The notes beneath the pieces are model-generated. The model had not been told where the DNA came from. It did not search any database and was given only the letters and a program-made list of their open reading frames with translations. 17,787 bases of DNA from NCBI GenBank assembly GCA_934643535.1, contig CAKUCE010000026.1, forward strand, positions 1-17,787. The letters run 5' to 3'. Shown here one piece after another: positions 8,914 to 15,919 of the stretch. A program made the position numbers and the translations under genes. Numbering within the stretch: position 1 is the stretch's first letter; every line of letters starts with the position of its first letter. The DNA is from an uncultured Clostridia bacterium. GTDB taxonomy: Bacteria > Bacillota > Clostridia > Christensenellales > Aristaeellaceae.

Positions 8914-8946
8914 AATACGAAACCTGCAAGGACGAAGGGTGCTTTC

Positions 8947-10155
8947 ATGAAAATACTGGTGGTATGCCAGCATTACTGGCCGGAAAACTTCCGTGTGACG
9001 GAAATCAGCGAGGAATTGGTGCGGCGCGGCCATCAGGTGACCGCTCTGGTCGGCCTGCCCAATTATCCCACGGGCAACATCCCGGAAGAATACCGGCATC
9101 GCCAAAACCGCAGACAGGTACGAAACGGCGTAGAAATCCGACGCTGTTTCGAAATTGGACGCAAGCCCGGAAAAATCGGGCTTGCGCTCAATTATGTCAG
9201 CTACATGCTGTCGGCCTGTCATCATGCCCTGTGGATGAAGAAGGATTTCGACGTGATCTACGCCTTCTCTACCTCGCCTGTGCTGATGAGCCTGCCGGGC
9301 GCCTTTCTGCGGACGCTCTGGCCTCAAAAAAAGCTTCTGATCTATATCATGGACATTTGGCCGGCCTGCCTTGCCGCCATGAAAATTCCTGAAACGGCGC
9401 TGCTGTATCGCTTCATGAAACGGGTCAGCCGTCGGATCTACAGTCGGGCGGATAAGCTGGTCTATTCATCCAAACGTTTTCAGCAGTATTTGAAGGAGAC
9501 CCACGGTATTATCGTCAGCGATGACGAATATCTGCCGCAGTTTGCGGACGGCGTATTCGAACAGCGATTGCCGGAGAAACGGCCGGACGGCTGGACGCAT
9601 CTGGTTTTTGCGGGCAATATCGGAAAGATGCAAAGCGTGGATACGCTGATCAGAGCCGCAGCGCTGCTGAAAAGCGAGAAGATTCAGTGGCATATCATAG
9701 GAGACGGGGCCTGTGAAGAAGAATGCCGCCGGCTGGCGGATGAACTGCACCTGGGCGGGCAGGTCCACTTTTATGGCAGACGGCCGCTGGAAGAAATGCC
9801 GGAGTTTTATGCCCTGGCCGACGCACTGCTGGTCAGCATGCGGGGTGATCCGCTGGTCAGCGATACGCTTCCCGGAAAGGTGCAGACCTATATGGCCGCC
9901 GGAAAGCCGGTGCTGGGGTCGATCGGCGGAGAGGCGGCTTATGTGATCGAGCAGGCGGGCTGCGGACTTTGCGCCCCGCCTGAAAACCCCGGGGCGTTTG
10001 CCGAAACGGTTCGCGAATTTCTGAGGCACGGCGGGGAAGAACGCCGGAACATGGGCGAACGGGGCAGAACGTATTATGAAGTCCATTTTACCAAACAACG
10101 TCATATGGATCGTTTGGAAGCCATGCTGAAGGAACTGGCGGGGGAGGAATCTTGA
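8947..10155 (+). CDS. GT4 family glycosyltransferase (WbuB-like), first of three
   Basis: This 402-residue GT-B fold glycosyltransferase probably adds a sugar to a lipid-linked or surface polysaccharide intermediate at the inner face of the membrane. The N-terminus ILVVCQHYWPENFRVTEISE with LVRRGHQVTALVGLPNYPTG is typical of WbuB-like GT4 enzymes. The C-terminal nucleotide-sugar half shows LVFAGNIGKMQSVDTLIRAA, a HIIGDG strand, and SDTLPGKVQTYMAAGKPVLGS. It starts 33 bases after the deaminase gene with only a weak ribosome-binding site (GACGAAGGG). Its stop TGA overlaps the next gene's ATG by one base. A perfect hairpin lies inside the coding region at 9160-9186. Donor and acceptor cannot be inferred. 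Confidence 0.88.
   Translation: MKILVVCQHYWPENFRVTEISEELVRRGHQVTALVGLPNYPTGNIPEEYRHRQNRRQVRNGVEIRRCFEIGRKPGKIGLALNYVSYMLSACHHALWMKKDFDVIYAFSTSPVLMSLPGAFLRTLWPQKKLLIYIMDIWPACLAAMKIPETALLYRFMKRVSRRIYSRADKLVYSSKRFQQYLKETHGIIVSDDEYLPQFADGVFEQRLPEKRPDGWTHLVFAGNIGKMQSVDTLIRAAALLKSEKIQWHIIGDGACEEECRRLADELHLGGQVHFYGRRPLEEMPEFYALADALLVSMRGDPLVSDTLPGKVQTYMAAGKPVLGSIGGEAAYVIEQAGCGLCAPPENPGAFAETVREFLRHGGEERRNMGERGRTYYEVHFTKQRHMDRLEAMLKELAGEES
9160..9186. repeat. Perfect 10-bp inverted repeat inside the first glycosyltransferase gene
   Basis: CGCAAGCCCG at 9160-9169 and its exact complement CGGGCTTGCG at 9177-9186 flank a 7-base loop (GAAAAAT). The hairpin sits about 215 bases into the coding sequence, over residues 72-80. 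No T-run follows on either strand, so it is not a standard intrinsic terminator. Whether it has any role beyond coding is unknown. Confidence 0.6.
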
Positions 10156-11360
10156 TGCGGGTGTTTCAGCTCAATACCTTTTGCGGGGAAAAAAGCACTG
10201 GCCGTATTGCGCTGGAGATCGCCCGTCTGGTGGAGCAGGACGGCGGACAATGCCGGATCGGCTACGGGGCGGGGACGCCTCCCAAAGAAGCCGAGCCATA
10301 TGCTTTTCGCATTGGTTCAGCCTTGGAACGCAAAATATGCAGCCAGCTTCGGAAACTGTTGGATTATGAGGGAAGGGGCTGTTATTTCGGAACTAAAGCC
10401 CTGATAGATGAGCTGGAGCGTTTTCAGCCTGATCTGGTTCATTTTCACAACCTGCACGGTTGTTACCTGCATTTGCCGTCGCTTTGTGATTATCTGACCC
10501 GCAGGCAAATTCCCATCGTGTGGACGCTGCACGACTGCTGGCCTTTTACGGGACATTGCGCGTATTTTGATTACGCCCATTGCGAAAAATGGAAAACCGG
10601 CTGTGAACATTGTCCGCAGCAGCGCAGCTATCCCGTCTGTGTGGGATTTGACCGCTCCCGAAAAAATTACGAAATGAAAAAGCGGCTGTTTGCCGCTTTC
10701 CCCAATTTGACGATGGTCGTGCCCTGCGACTGGATGAAGGTTCCCTTAAGCCAGTCCTTTCTGGCGGACAGACCCGTCCGGAGAATCTATAACGGCGTTG
10801 ACCTGCGGACTTTTTATCCCCGGCCAAGCGAATTGCGGCAAAAATACGGCTTGACAGGGAAAAAAGTGGCGCTGGCCGTAGCCTCCGACTGGGACGAGCG
10901 CAAAGGACTTCCCTATTTGATCCAGACGGCACAAGAGCTGGCACCCGACGAACGAATGGTCGCCGTCGGTTTGACGAGGGAGCAGATCGGCAGGCTTCCC
11001 GCGTCGCTTTTGGGCATCGAGCATACTTCCAGCCCGGAGGAACTCGCCCAATGGTACACAACGGCGGATTGTCTTGTAAATCCGACATTGGAAGACAATA
11101 TGCCCATGGTAAATCTGGAAGCGCTGGCCTGCGGAACGCCCGTGGTGGTATTTCGAACGGGCGGCTGCCCGGAGGCGGTGGATGAAACCTGCGGGATTGT
11201 GGTTCCGCAGGGAAACGTGCAGGAGCTTCGCGCCGGGATTCGCAGGATGTTCGACGGTCAACAGGACAGGAAGGACGCATGCCTTCGCCGTGCCGCACAG
11301 TTTGATTCCCGAAAAACGTTTGAGCAATACATTGCTCTTTATAAGGAGCTTTGCCAATGA
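10155..11360 (+). CDS. GT4 family glycosyltransferase with cysteine-rich insert, second of three
   Basis: This is a 401-residue GT-B glycosyltransferase, probably acting in cell-surface polysaccharide assembly. The N-terminal half has VHFHNLHGCYLHLPSL, then a cysteine-rich segment beginning TLHDCWPFTGHCAYF and ending GCEHCPQ, with Cys128, Cys135, Cys143, Cys150 and Cys153. This pattern recurs in a subset of GT4 enzymes and may bind metal or form a stabilising lid. The C-terminal half contains RRIYNGVDLRTFYP, AVASDWDERKGLPYLI and LEDNMPMVNLEALACGTPVV, the usual nucleotide-sugar binding region. The ATG at 10155 was chosen because GGAGG at 10143-10147 is 7 bases upstream; a TTG at 10152 would be too close. 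Start and stop are coupled to both neighbours. Confidence 0.88.
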   Translation: MRVFQLNTFCGEKSTGRIALEIARLVEQDGGQCRIGYGAGTPPKEAEPYAFRIGSALERKICSQLRKLLDYEGRGCYFGTKALIDELERFQPDLVHFHNLHGCYLHLPSLCDYLTRRQIPIVWTLHDCWPFTGHCAYFDYAHCEKWKTGCEHCPQQRSYPVCVGFDRSRKNYEMKKRLFAAFPNLTMVVPCDWMKVPLSQSFLADRPVRRIYNGVDLRTFYPRPSELRQKYGLTGKKVALAVASDWDERKGLPYLIQTAQELAPDERMVAVGLTREQIGRLPASLLGIEHTSSPEELAQWYTTADCLVNPTLEDNMPMVNLEALACGTPVVVFRTGGCPEAVDETCGIVVPQGNVQELRAGIRRMFDGQQDRKDACLRRAAQFDSRKTFEQYIALYKELCQ

Positions 11361-12553
11361 ACCTGCTGTTCCTGACCCTGCTGTACCCGGAGGAAACGAA
11401 AGCACAGACCGCCGCCGCTTCCCGGGACGGGCTGCAGAATCAGATCGATAATTATCAACGTGCCTTTGTCCGGGGAATCCGGGAGAATCTCCGGGAAGGG
11501 GAAAGCCTGGATATTGTCAATTCTCTGCCCGTAGGCGTTTTTCCTTTCCGATACCGGAAGCTGTGGCTGCACGGCGGTCAGAGAAACGGGAATATCCGGG
11601 AACTCTCCGGCTTGAACCTTCCATGGTTCAAACAAAAGTTTCGGGAATGGGGCGCGGAAAGGGAGATCCTTCGATGGGTAAAGCAGAGTCCCGAAAATAG
11701 GACGCTGTTGGTCTATACGCTTTACGAACCATATATGAAAGCCATTCGCCGTGTCAAGCGCCGCTGTCCGGAGCTGAGGGCGGCGGTGATCGTGACAGAC
11801 CTTCCCAATCAATGGGGACTGGCTTCATACCGAAAAGGGCTGATGAAGAAGATCGAATACGCTATGGGCAGGGAAAAACTTTGCCTTTGCAACGTATTTG
11901 ACGGTTTTGTTCTGCTGACTGCCCCCATGCGAGAGGTGCTGCCGGTGGGAGACAAGCCCTTTGTTGTCATTGAGGGATTGATTCTGGAAAAGGAGCTTCC
12001 GCCAGAAACACAGGAAACGGAAAATTCGGTGCTCTACACTGGCACATTAAACCGCGAACTGGGCATCGACGAACTGCTTCGCGCCTTTGAGCAGATGCCG
12101 GAAATACAGCTCTGGCTGTGCGGCCGGGGCGATATGGAGAACGAGGTACGGCGCAGTGCCGAAACTCATCCCAATATTCGCTACTTCGGTTTTGTTTCAC
12201 AGGAAGAAGCCCTTTCACTGCAGAGCCGCGCCGCGGCGCTGATCAATCCCCGCTCCCCGGAGGGCCTGTACACCCGGTACTCTTTTCCCAGCAAAACGCT
12301 GGAATATCTGCGCTCCGGCCGTCCCACGCTTTGCTATGCGCTGGACGGAATTCCAAAAGAGTACGGCCAGTATCTGATTTATATTCAGGAGCCTGGAGCA
12401 GACGGTATCCGCCGGGCCGTACAGGAATGGATGAAAAGACCCGCTGCTGAGCGCGAGGCGCGAGGCCGCAGCGGGCGCGAATATGTGCTGGGCAACAAGA
12501 ATCCGAGGGCGCAGTGCGAAGCGCTTCTTTCCTTACTGCGGCGTATGGGGTAG
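11357..12553 (+). CDS. GT4-like glycosyltransferase, third of three
   Basis: This is a 398-residue GT-B type protein. The N-terminal acceptor half begins MNLLFLTLLYPEE and includes TLLVYTLYEPYMKAIRR. The C-terminal half has NSVLYTGTLNRELGIDELLRA, IQLWLCGRGDME, NIRYFGFVSQEEA, and a donor-site block with EGLYTRYSFPSKTLEYLRSG. Together these indicate a GT4-type retaining transferase. Start ATG 11357 overlaps the preceding stop as ATGA, and AAGGAG at 11343-11348 is 8 bases upstream; a TTG at 11351 is a less likely start. It closes the plus-strand gene run, and its last 21 bases overlap the end of the opposing small gene. An 8-bp inverted repeat (12440-12447 with 12468-12475) lies near its 3' end without a T-run. 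Sugar specificity is unknown. Confidence 0.85.
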   Translation: MNLLFLTLLYPEETKAQTAAASRDGLQNQIDNYQRAFVRGIRENLREGESLDIVNSLPVGVFPFRYRKLWLHGGQRNGNIRELSGLNLPWFKQKFREWGAEREILRWVKQSPENRTLLVYTLYEPYMKAIRRVKRRCPELRAAVIVTDLPNQWGLASYRKGLMKKIEYAMGREKLCLCNVFDGFVLLTAPMREVLPVGDKPFVVIEGLILEKELPPETQETENSVLYTGTLNRELGIDELLRAFEQMPEIQLWLCGRGDMENEVRRSAETHPNIRYFGFVSQEEALSLQSRAAALINPRSPEGLYTRYSFPSKTLEYLRSGRPTLCYALDGIPKEYGQYLIYIQEPGADGIRRAVQEWMKRPAAEREARGRSGREYVLGNKNPRAQCEALLSLLRRMG

Positions 12554-12904
12554 CGGCTGATAGCGGACGGCCTGCCGTTCGGCCTGCTTCATTCGTGCGA
12601 TCACCGCATCATATTGCTGATGACGCGTCTTTTGAAAATCCGAGTAAGAGATGGAAGGACCTGAAGTCCTTGCCGCCTGTTTCTCCGGCGCCTGCCGGAC
12701 GGGAGCGGGCGGTTTTTCCGTTTCCTTGAGCTGGCGGGGGCTTTCGGCGGCAGCGACTGCGGCAGACGGGGCGGGAGTGACGGGTGCTTCCGGCTTTTCG
12801 ACCGCCGTTTCCGTGTAGGGCAGACGAATGCTCTGGTATTCCAGCCACTTCAACTGCTTTTCCTCCCCGGTCAGCGCGGCGAATGGAGAAACTTGACCCT
12901 TCAT
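12533..12904 (-). CDS. Small Pro/Ala-rich protein of unknown function downstream of the PBP gene
   Basis: This 123-residue protein is not recognised as any named family. Residues about 1-33 look structured (FAALTGEEKQLKWLEYQSIR). Residues about 34-80 form a linker rich in Pro, Ala, Glu and Lys. The C-terminal 40 residues, from SGPSISYSDFQKTR through IARMKQAERQAVRY, look helical and basic. There is no signal peptide or membrane segment, so it is probably cytoplasmic. It follows the class A PBP gene on the same strand after 86 bases and is preceded by a strong GAAGGAGG at 12912-12919, 7 bases from the ATG. That site is the 3' arm of a perfect hairpin. The excellent ribosome-binding site and the helix-linker-helix layout support a real gene. 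It ends inside the opposing glycosyltransferase gene, with 21 bases of overlap. Confidence 0.7.
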   Translation of the reverse strand: MKGQVSPFAALTGEEKQLKWLEYQSIRLPYTETAVEKPEAPVTPAPSAAVAAAESPRQLKETEKPPAPVRQAPEKQAARTSGPSISYSDFQKTRHQQYDAVIARMKQAERQAVRYQPLPHTPQ

Positions 12905-12960
12905 AGAAAAACCTCCTTCGCTTCTGATGAGCGTAACTGCTGCATCCTATGCGAAGGAGG
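12905..12960 (-). promoter_or_regulatory. Hairpin occluding the small gene's ribosome-binding site, terminator-like
   Basis: On the minus strand the leader reads CCTCCTTCGC (12960 to 12951), a 29-base loop, then the exact complement GCGAAGGAGG (12921 to 12912), then TTTTTCT and the ATG at 12904. The 3' arm contains the ribosome-binding site, so the hairpin would hide it. The following T-run also gives the element the shape of an intrinsic terminator after the PBP gene. A smaller GATG/CATC pairing is possible inside the loop. The sequence match is seen directly; any regulatory role is inference. Confidence 0.55.
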
Positions 12961-12990
12961 AAAGAAGGTGACGGAAGGAAAAAATTCGGA

Positions 12991-15762
12991 TCAGAAACCT
13001 GCCATTGCCTGCGTGATCTGGGCCATGGCATTGGCTATATCCGCCGTGCTGGCACTGCCCATAGCCAACAGTCCTTCCAGATTGGAGGCGGCCGTCTGAA
13101 TGTTCTGGTAATGAGTGGACGACACGTCCAGCTGGCTCATGAAGTCATAAGCCGTCTGAAGCAGCTGCTGGGCGTCGGAAACCAGATCGCCGTCATAACC
13201 ATAGCCGCCGTTGTTTCCGTCGTCAACGGAATAGCCGTCCTGGTGCAGCGTACAATAATTGTAATCGCTGGCTGTTCCCAGATATTCGGCGATGACGGGG
13301 CCATACTGTGGATCGTTGACATAGTCGCTGAGCGGATGACCGTTCGGAATCACCACCACGCCCTTTACCGTGGTATTGGGGCAGTATTCGGTCGCCAGCA
13401 TCCCGGTATCGGCGCATACCGTCATGGACTGGTGCATCTGACAGTAAACGGTAGGCACGGTAGGCTCAAACCAATAGTCGGTAACGGTACCATAGCCCAT
13501 GCTGTCGTTCCGGCAGGCATCGGTGGCCAACTGGCCGCTGACGGCGCAGGTAGTAGCCGAGACGATGCCAAGCTGATCCGGCGTTGCCTCGATGATGTCG
13601 CGGTCGCTTAAACTCTTGGCCTGATGGATCCTGCTCATGTAGCTCTGCCAGATGGGCGCGGCGGAGCCGTTGCCGGTGGATTTGGAACTCAGCGGCTTAT
13701 AGTTGTCGTGACCCACCCAGATGGCGGAAACATACCAGCCGGTCATGCCGGAGAAGGTAACGCCGCGCTGGTCGGAGTTGGTGCCGGTTTTTCCGGCCAC
13801 CGTCTGGCCCTTGATCTTGGCAGCGCTGCCTGTGCCGCTGGAAACCACGCCCTTCATCATGTCTACGGTCATCCATGCGGTGGAAGGGCGGAAAACCTGA
13901 CGGCGTTCCTGCTGGGCATGGCTGTCATAGACCACGTTGCCCTCGCTGTCCGAGATGCCCAAAAAGCTGATGGGCTGCTGATAGACGCCCGCGTTGGCCA
14001 GCACGCCATAGGCGACGGTCAGCTGCAGGGGGGTAATGCCGCTGGAACCGAGCGAGAGGCCGTAGGGCGTCGCGTCAATGTGATCGCTGTCAACGCCCAT
14101 GCGAAGCAGAAAGTCCACGGAGCGATCCACGCCGACCATGGTCATCAGCGTCTGAGCGGCGGAGACGTTGTTGCTCTTCCGGATGGCGTTGCGCAGCGTT
14201 TCGGGGCCGACATAGCTGCTGGTGTTATAGTTCCGGGGCCACGTGTCCTTGCCGTCGGAGCCGGTCCAGCCTTTGATGGGAATCGGCATGTTGTAAACCA
14301 CGCTGGCCGGCGAAGCGCCCAGTTCAATGGCCGGGGCGTAAACCGCGATAGGCTTGATGGTGGAGCCGATGGGCATTTTCATGTTGACGGCCCGGTTCAG
14401 GGTCTTGCGCTGCGTCGGCCGGTGCCGGCTGCCAACGATGGCTTTCAGTTCGCCGGTGCGGTAGTCCAGCACAACGGCGGCGGCCTGCGGCTGCTCGATC
14501 TCGGTATAAGTGCCATCATTATTCCGGGTACGGTAGACCTTGTCGCTGGGATCCCGCAGGGAAGGCCAGCTTGTCCATGTATCCAGCGTATCTTCTACGA
14601 TCTCCTGAATTTGGGTGTCGATCGCCAGCGTGACCCGGTAGCCGCCCGTACGCAGCTCATTTTCCATTCTGGCCCGGTTTTCGCTGGTGTTTTCAAGATT
14701 GTTCAGCTTCAGGAAGCAGTCTACAATATCGGAAACCGCATATTCGACATAGTGCGCGTACTGATACATGCCGTCTCCTTCGGTGGTGGAGGTTTCCAGC
14801 ACGTTGGCCGTGGCGGTGTTCAGCGCTTCCTGATACTGCGCCTGTGTGATGAATTCATTTTCATACATGCAGCGCAGCACATAGTCAGTGCGGTTGTTGG
14901 TCAGCTTCCGGTAATCGGTGGTTTCAGACTGACGGACATAGAAATTCCTGCGTGGATTGTAATAATAGGGGTTATTCGTCAGTCCGGCCAGCATGGCGCA
15001 TTCGCGCAGCGTCAGCTCGCCCAGACTCTTGCCGAAGTATCCCTGCGCGGCTACTTCCACGCCGTAGTAGTTTTCCCCCAGATAAATGGTGTTCAGGTAG
15101 CATTCCAGAATCTGCGCTTTGGTATAGCGGCTTTCCAGCTGCATGGCCAGATAGGCTTCCTGAATTTTGCGCTTATAGCTCTGCTCACTGCTCAGCACCG
15201 TATTTTTAATCAGCTGCTGCGTAATGGTGGAGCCGCCCTGCTGGGAGCCGGTCGTAAAATTGGTGACAAAAGAGCCGATGATTCGTTTTACGTCGATGCC
15301 GTTATGGGTGTAGAAACGCGCGTCCTCCACGGCTACGAAGGCGTTGCACAGGTTCTCCGGCATGGCGGAAATGCTGACCATTACGCGGTTTTCGGTGCCC
15401 TTGTAGTCGGTGATGACATTGCCCTCCGTATCATACAGGAAGGAGGTCTTATCCTGATCGCTCAGGAGCGCCAGATCCAGGTTGGGGGCTGTTTCCATAT
15501 ATCCCTTGGCAATGCCCATCACGGCGCCGGCCAGCGCGAGTCCGCCCAGGACGATCACCAGAGCGAACAGCCGCAGGGTATTGATGCAGATGGAGACAAA
15601 CAGATTGGGCTTGGAGAGACGGGGACGAAAAATGCTGAATTTTTTCCGGCCTTCCACAGAGGCGTCCCCGTTTTCAGGGATCTGATAGGCTGGGTCATCT
15701 GTATGAGTATATGGCTCCTGCGGCCGTTCGGCAGGATCGTTTGAAGAATGCGCGTGAAACAA
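12991..15762 (-). CDS. ponA: Class A penicillin-binding protein (PBP1A type, bifunctional)
   Basis: This 923-residue bifunctional enzyme polymerises lipid II and cross-links peptidoglycan outside the membrane. A cytoplasmic acidic tail (1-50) precedes a membrane anchor at about residues 54-84. The glycosyltransferase family 51 domain has VEDARFYTHNG with catalytic Glu146, GGSTITQQLIKN, and QEAYLAMQLE. The transpeptidase domain has the serine motif STIK (Ser467, Lys470), SNN (Ser530) and KTG (Lys658). After about residue 730 comes a long tail with seven cysteines (the first Cys739), a Gly/Asn/Tyr-rich stretch, and a helical end. There is no suitable ATG; TTG at 15762 was chosen because GGGAGGT (15775-15769) stands 6 bases before it. 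It is divergent from yunB and followed by the small Pro/Ala-rich gene. The symbol is used at family level. Confidence 0.95.
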   Translation of the reverse strand: MFHAHSSNDPAERPQEPYTHTDDPAYQIPENGDASVEGRKKFSIFRPRLSKPNLFVSICINTLRLFALVIVLGGLALAGAVMGIAKGYMETAPNLDLALLSDQDKTSFLYDTEGNVITDYKGTENRVMVSISAMPENLCNAFVAVEDARFYTHNGIDVKRIIGSFVTNFTTGSQQGGSTITQQLIKNTVLSSEQSYKRKIQEAYLAMQLESRYTKAQILECYLNTIYLGENYYGVEVAAQGYFGKSLGELTLRECAMLAGLTNNPYYYNPRRNFYVRQSETTDYRKLTNNRTDYVLRCMYENEFITQAQYQEALNTATANVLETSTTEGDGMYQYAHYVEYAVSDIVDCFLKLNNLENTSENRARMENELRTGGYRVTLAIDTQIQEIVEDTLDTWTSWPSLRDPSDKVYRTRNNDGTYTEIEQPQAAAVVLDYRTGELKAIVGSRHRPTQRKTLNRAVNMKMPIGSTIKPIAVYAPAIELGASPASVVYNMPIPIKGWTGSDGKDTWPRNYNTSSYVGPETLRNAIRKSNNVSAAQTLMTMVGVDRSVDFLLRMGVDSDHIDATPYGLSLGSSGITPLQLTVAYGVLANAGVYQQPISFLGISDSEGNVVYDSHAQQERRQVFRPSTAWMTVDMMKGVVSSGTGSAAKIKGQTVAGKTGTNSDQRGVTFSGMTGWYVSAIWVGHDNYKPLSSKSTGNGSAAPIWQSYMSRIHQAKSLSDRDIIEATPDQLGIVSATTCAVSGQLATDACRNDSMGYGTVTDYWFEPTVPTVYCQMHQSMTVCADTGMLATEYCPNTTVKGVVVIPNGHPLSDYVNDPQYGPVIAEYLGTASDYNYCTLHQDGYSVDDGNNGGYGYDGDLVSDAQQLLQTAYDFMSQLDVSSTHYQNIQTAASNLEGLLAMGSASTADIANAMAQITQAMAGF

Positions 15763-15775
15763 AAAAGCACCTCCC

Positions 15776-15821
15776 GGGAAAATGAAGTGAGCAACGTTTC
15801 GAAAATCGCTGCCATTTTCCC
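15776..15821 (-). promoter_or_regulatory. Inverted repeat in the PBP gene leader, abutting the ribosome-binding site
   Basis: GGGAAAATG (15821 to 15813 on the minus strand) pairs exactly with CATTTTCCC (15784 to 15776) across a 28-base loop. The 5' arm would start at or very near the predicted transcript end, and the 3' arm is immediately followed by the ribosome-binding site GGGAGGT. The structure could stabilise the mRNA 5' end or affect ribosome access. The loop holds the palindrome TTTCGAAA (15797-15804). Function is inferred, not shown. Confidence 0.45.
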
Positions 15822-15825
15822 CTGT

Positions 15826-15834
15826 ATTATAGCA
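15826..15834 (-). promoter_or_regulatory. Extended -10 promoter element for the PBP gene
   Basis: Read on the minus strand this is TGCTATAAT, a perfect TATAAT with the upstream TGn of extended -10 promoters. No good TTGACA-like -35 box is seen 17 bases upstream (TGGCGC there matches poorly), which fits an extended -10 type. Transcription would begin near 15819-15821, leaving a leader of about 57 bases before the TTG start. Confidence 0.65.
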
Positions 15835-15919
15835 TATCCTGCAGGGCGGCGCCATATGGGAGTGTAACAAGTAATACTTTCCATTTGTCCGCACAGGGCT
15901 TTTGAAGGAGGGGATGGCG

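Noticed and set aside
8905..8946. Separate promoter before the glycosyltransferases (TAAAAT near 8912)
   Set aside because: Only a weak -10-like match with no -35, in a 33-base gap; cotranscription from upstream is simpler.
12440..12475. 8-bp inverted repeat (CCCGCTGC / GCAGCGGG) near the end of the third glycosyltransferase as a terminator
   Set aside because: It is about 75 bases before the stop codon, has a 20-base loop and no T-run follows. It is probably chance in GC-rich coding sequence.
13624..15744. 706-codon open frame on the plus strand opposite the PBP gene
   Set aside because: The minus frame has all GT51 and transpeptidase motifs. The plus frame is His/Gly/Ala/Val-rich shadow sequence with no domains or ribosome-binding site.
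15813..15860. SigE-type promoter for yunB (CATATCCT at 15833-15840 as a -10)
   Set aside because: No matching -35 at the right spacing could be seen, and the bases overlap the PBP promoter on the other strand; too weak to annotate.
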